Shown here: in pieces, positions 18,868-18,927 of the stretch
Layout: the number at the start of each line of letters is the position of its first letter
Numbering within the stretch: position 1 is the stretch's first letter
Assembly (NCBI GenBank): GCA_947371865.1
Contig: CANBRH010000020.1
Span: 1 to 18,927 of the forward strand
Source of the DNA: Actinomycetota bacterium
GTDB lineage: Bacteria; Actinomycetota; Actinomycetes; Nanopelagicales; Nanopelagicaceae
Length of the DNA: 18,927 bases
Reading direction: 5' to 3'
The notes under the pieces: generated by a model
Told to the model about the DNA's origin: nothing
Seen by the model: only the letters and a program-made list of their open reading frames with translations
Database searches by the model: none
Position numbers and translations under genes: made by a program

Positions 18868-18927
18868 ATGGCTGAGGAATACAAGGGTGAGGCCTACTGC
18901 GTAAAGTGCAAGGAGAAGCGGTCCTTC
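18868..18927 (+). CDS. DUF5679 small zinc-ribbon-like protein, N-terminal fragment
   Basis: Only the first 20 residues lie in the window. They read MAEEYKGEAYCVKCKEKRSF, with a CxxC pair (Cys11, Cys14) followed by basic residues, the start of the short actinobacterial DUF5679 proteins of about 55-60 residues. In those proteins a second CPxC pair completes a zinc ribbon; that part is beyond the edge. GGGAGGG lies 5 bases upstream of the ATG and supports the start. The function is unknown. The gene is on the same strand as the YgjP-like peptidase, about 120 bases downstream of it, with a palindrome between them. Confidence 0.75.
   Translation, partial: MAEEYKGEAYCVKCKEKRSF

Overview
The window is a chromosomal stretch of a streamlined actinobacterium. 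Base composition is near-balanced by eye. The actinobacterial character rests on the SigR/RsrA pair, NiSOD with its SodX peptidase, a Kgd-type 2-oxoglutarate dehydrogenase C-terminus, a UPF0182 membrane protein beside a Lon-like secreted-type protease and a DUF2342 protein, and an aroA-rsgA-hisN run preceded by a divergent SRAP gene. A pelagic freshwater lineage (Nanopelagicales/acI-like) is my inference, not something the sequence proves. I saw no insertion sequence, prophage, CRISPR array or rRNA.

Layout. 1-0.34 kb: 3' end of kgd with its terminator. 0.36-1.4 kb: sodX and sodN, divergent. 1.39-2.97 kb: a minus-strand sigR-rsrA-thioesterase operon sharing a perfect-stem terminator with sodN. 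3.2-4.0 kb: an SRAP abasic-site protein, divergent from aroA. 4.0-7.9 kb: plus-strand aroA-rsgA-hisN and an unknown membrane-anchored protein. 8.0-11.8 kb: a minus-strand operon VKOR-pgl-gnd-zwf covering the whole oxidative pentose phosphate branch. 12.0-12.1 kb: initiator tRNA with its own promoter and a branched terminator. 12.1-16.1 kb: a minus-strand group of a small membrane protein, a Lon-like protease and UPF0182. 16.3-17.6 kb: a DUF2342 protein. 17.57-18.03 kb: a 467-base intergenic region. 18.0-18.9 kb: a YgjP-like metallopeptidase and the start of a DUF5679 protein.

How the genes fit together. Several concern redox balance: superoxide removal (sodN/sodX), thiol stress sensing (sigR/rsrA), disulfide chemistry (VKOR) and reductant supply (zwf/pgl/gnd). 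Six genes have a TANNNT -10 hexamer 6-8 nt before the start codon, the signature of leaderless transcription; for aroA this moves the start to the second Met.

The most interesting part is the 17.57-18.03 kb gap. Its left end encodes, on the minus strand, what looks like a complete independent small RNA gene: a -35/-10 promoter with 17 bp spacing, a rod-like fold of about 80 nt whose 5' and 3' ends pair over 12 bp, and a terminal run of six T. Its right end holds a tight cluster of DnaA-box-like 9-mers running into the metallopeptidase gene, although no dnaA lies in the window. Other oddities are a Lon-like protease without its PDZ domain, a SodX with a long insertion between its catalytic residues, and an FlK-like thioesterase without its catalytic His.
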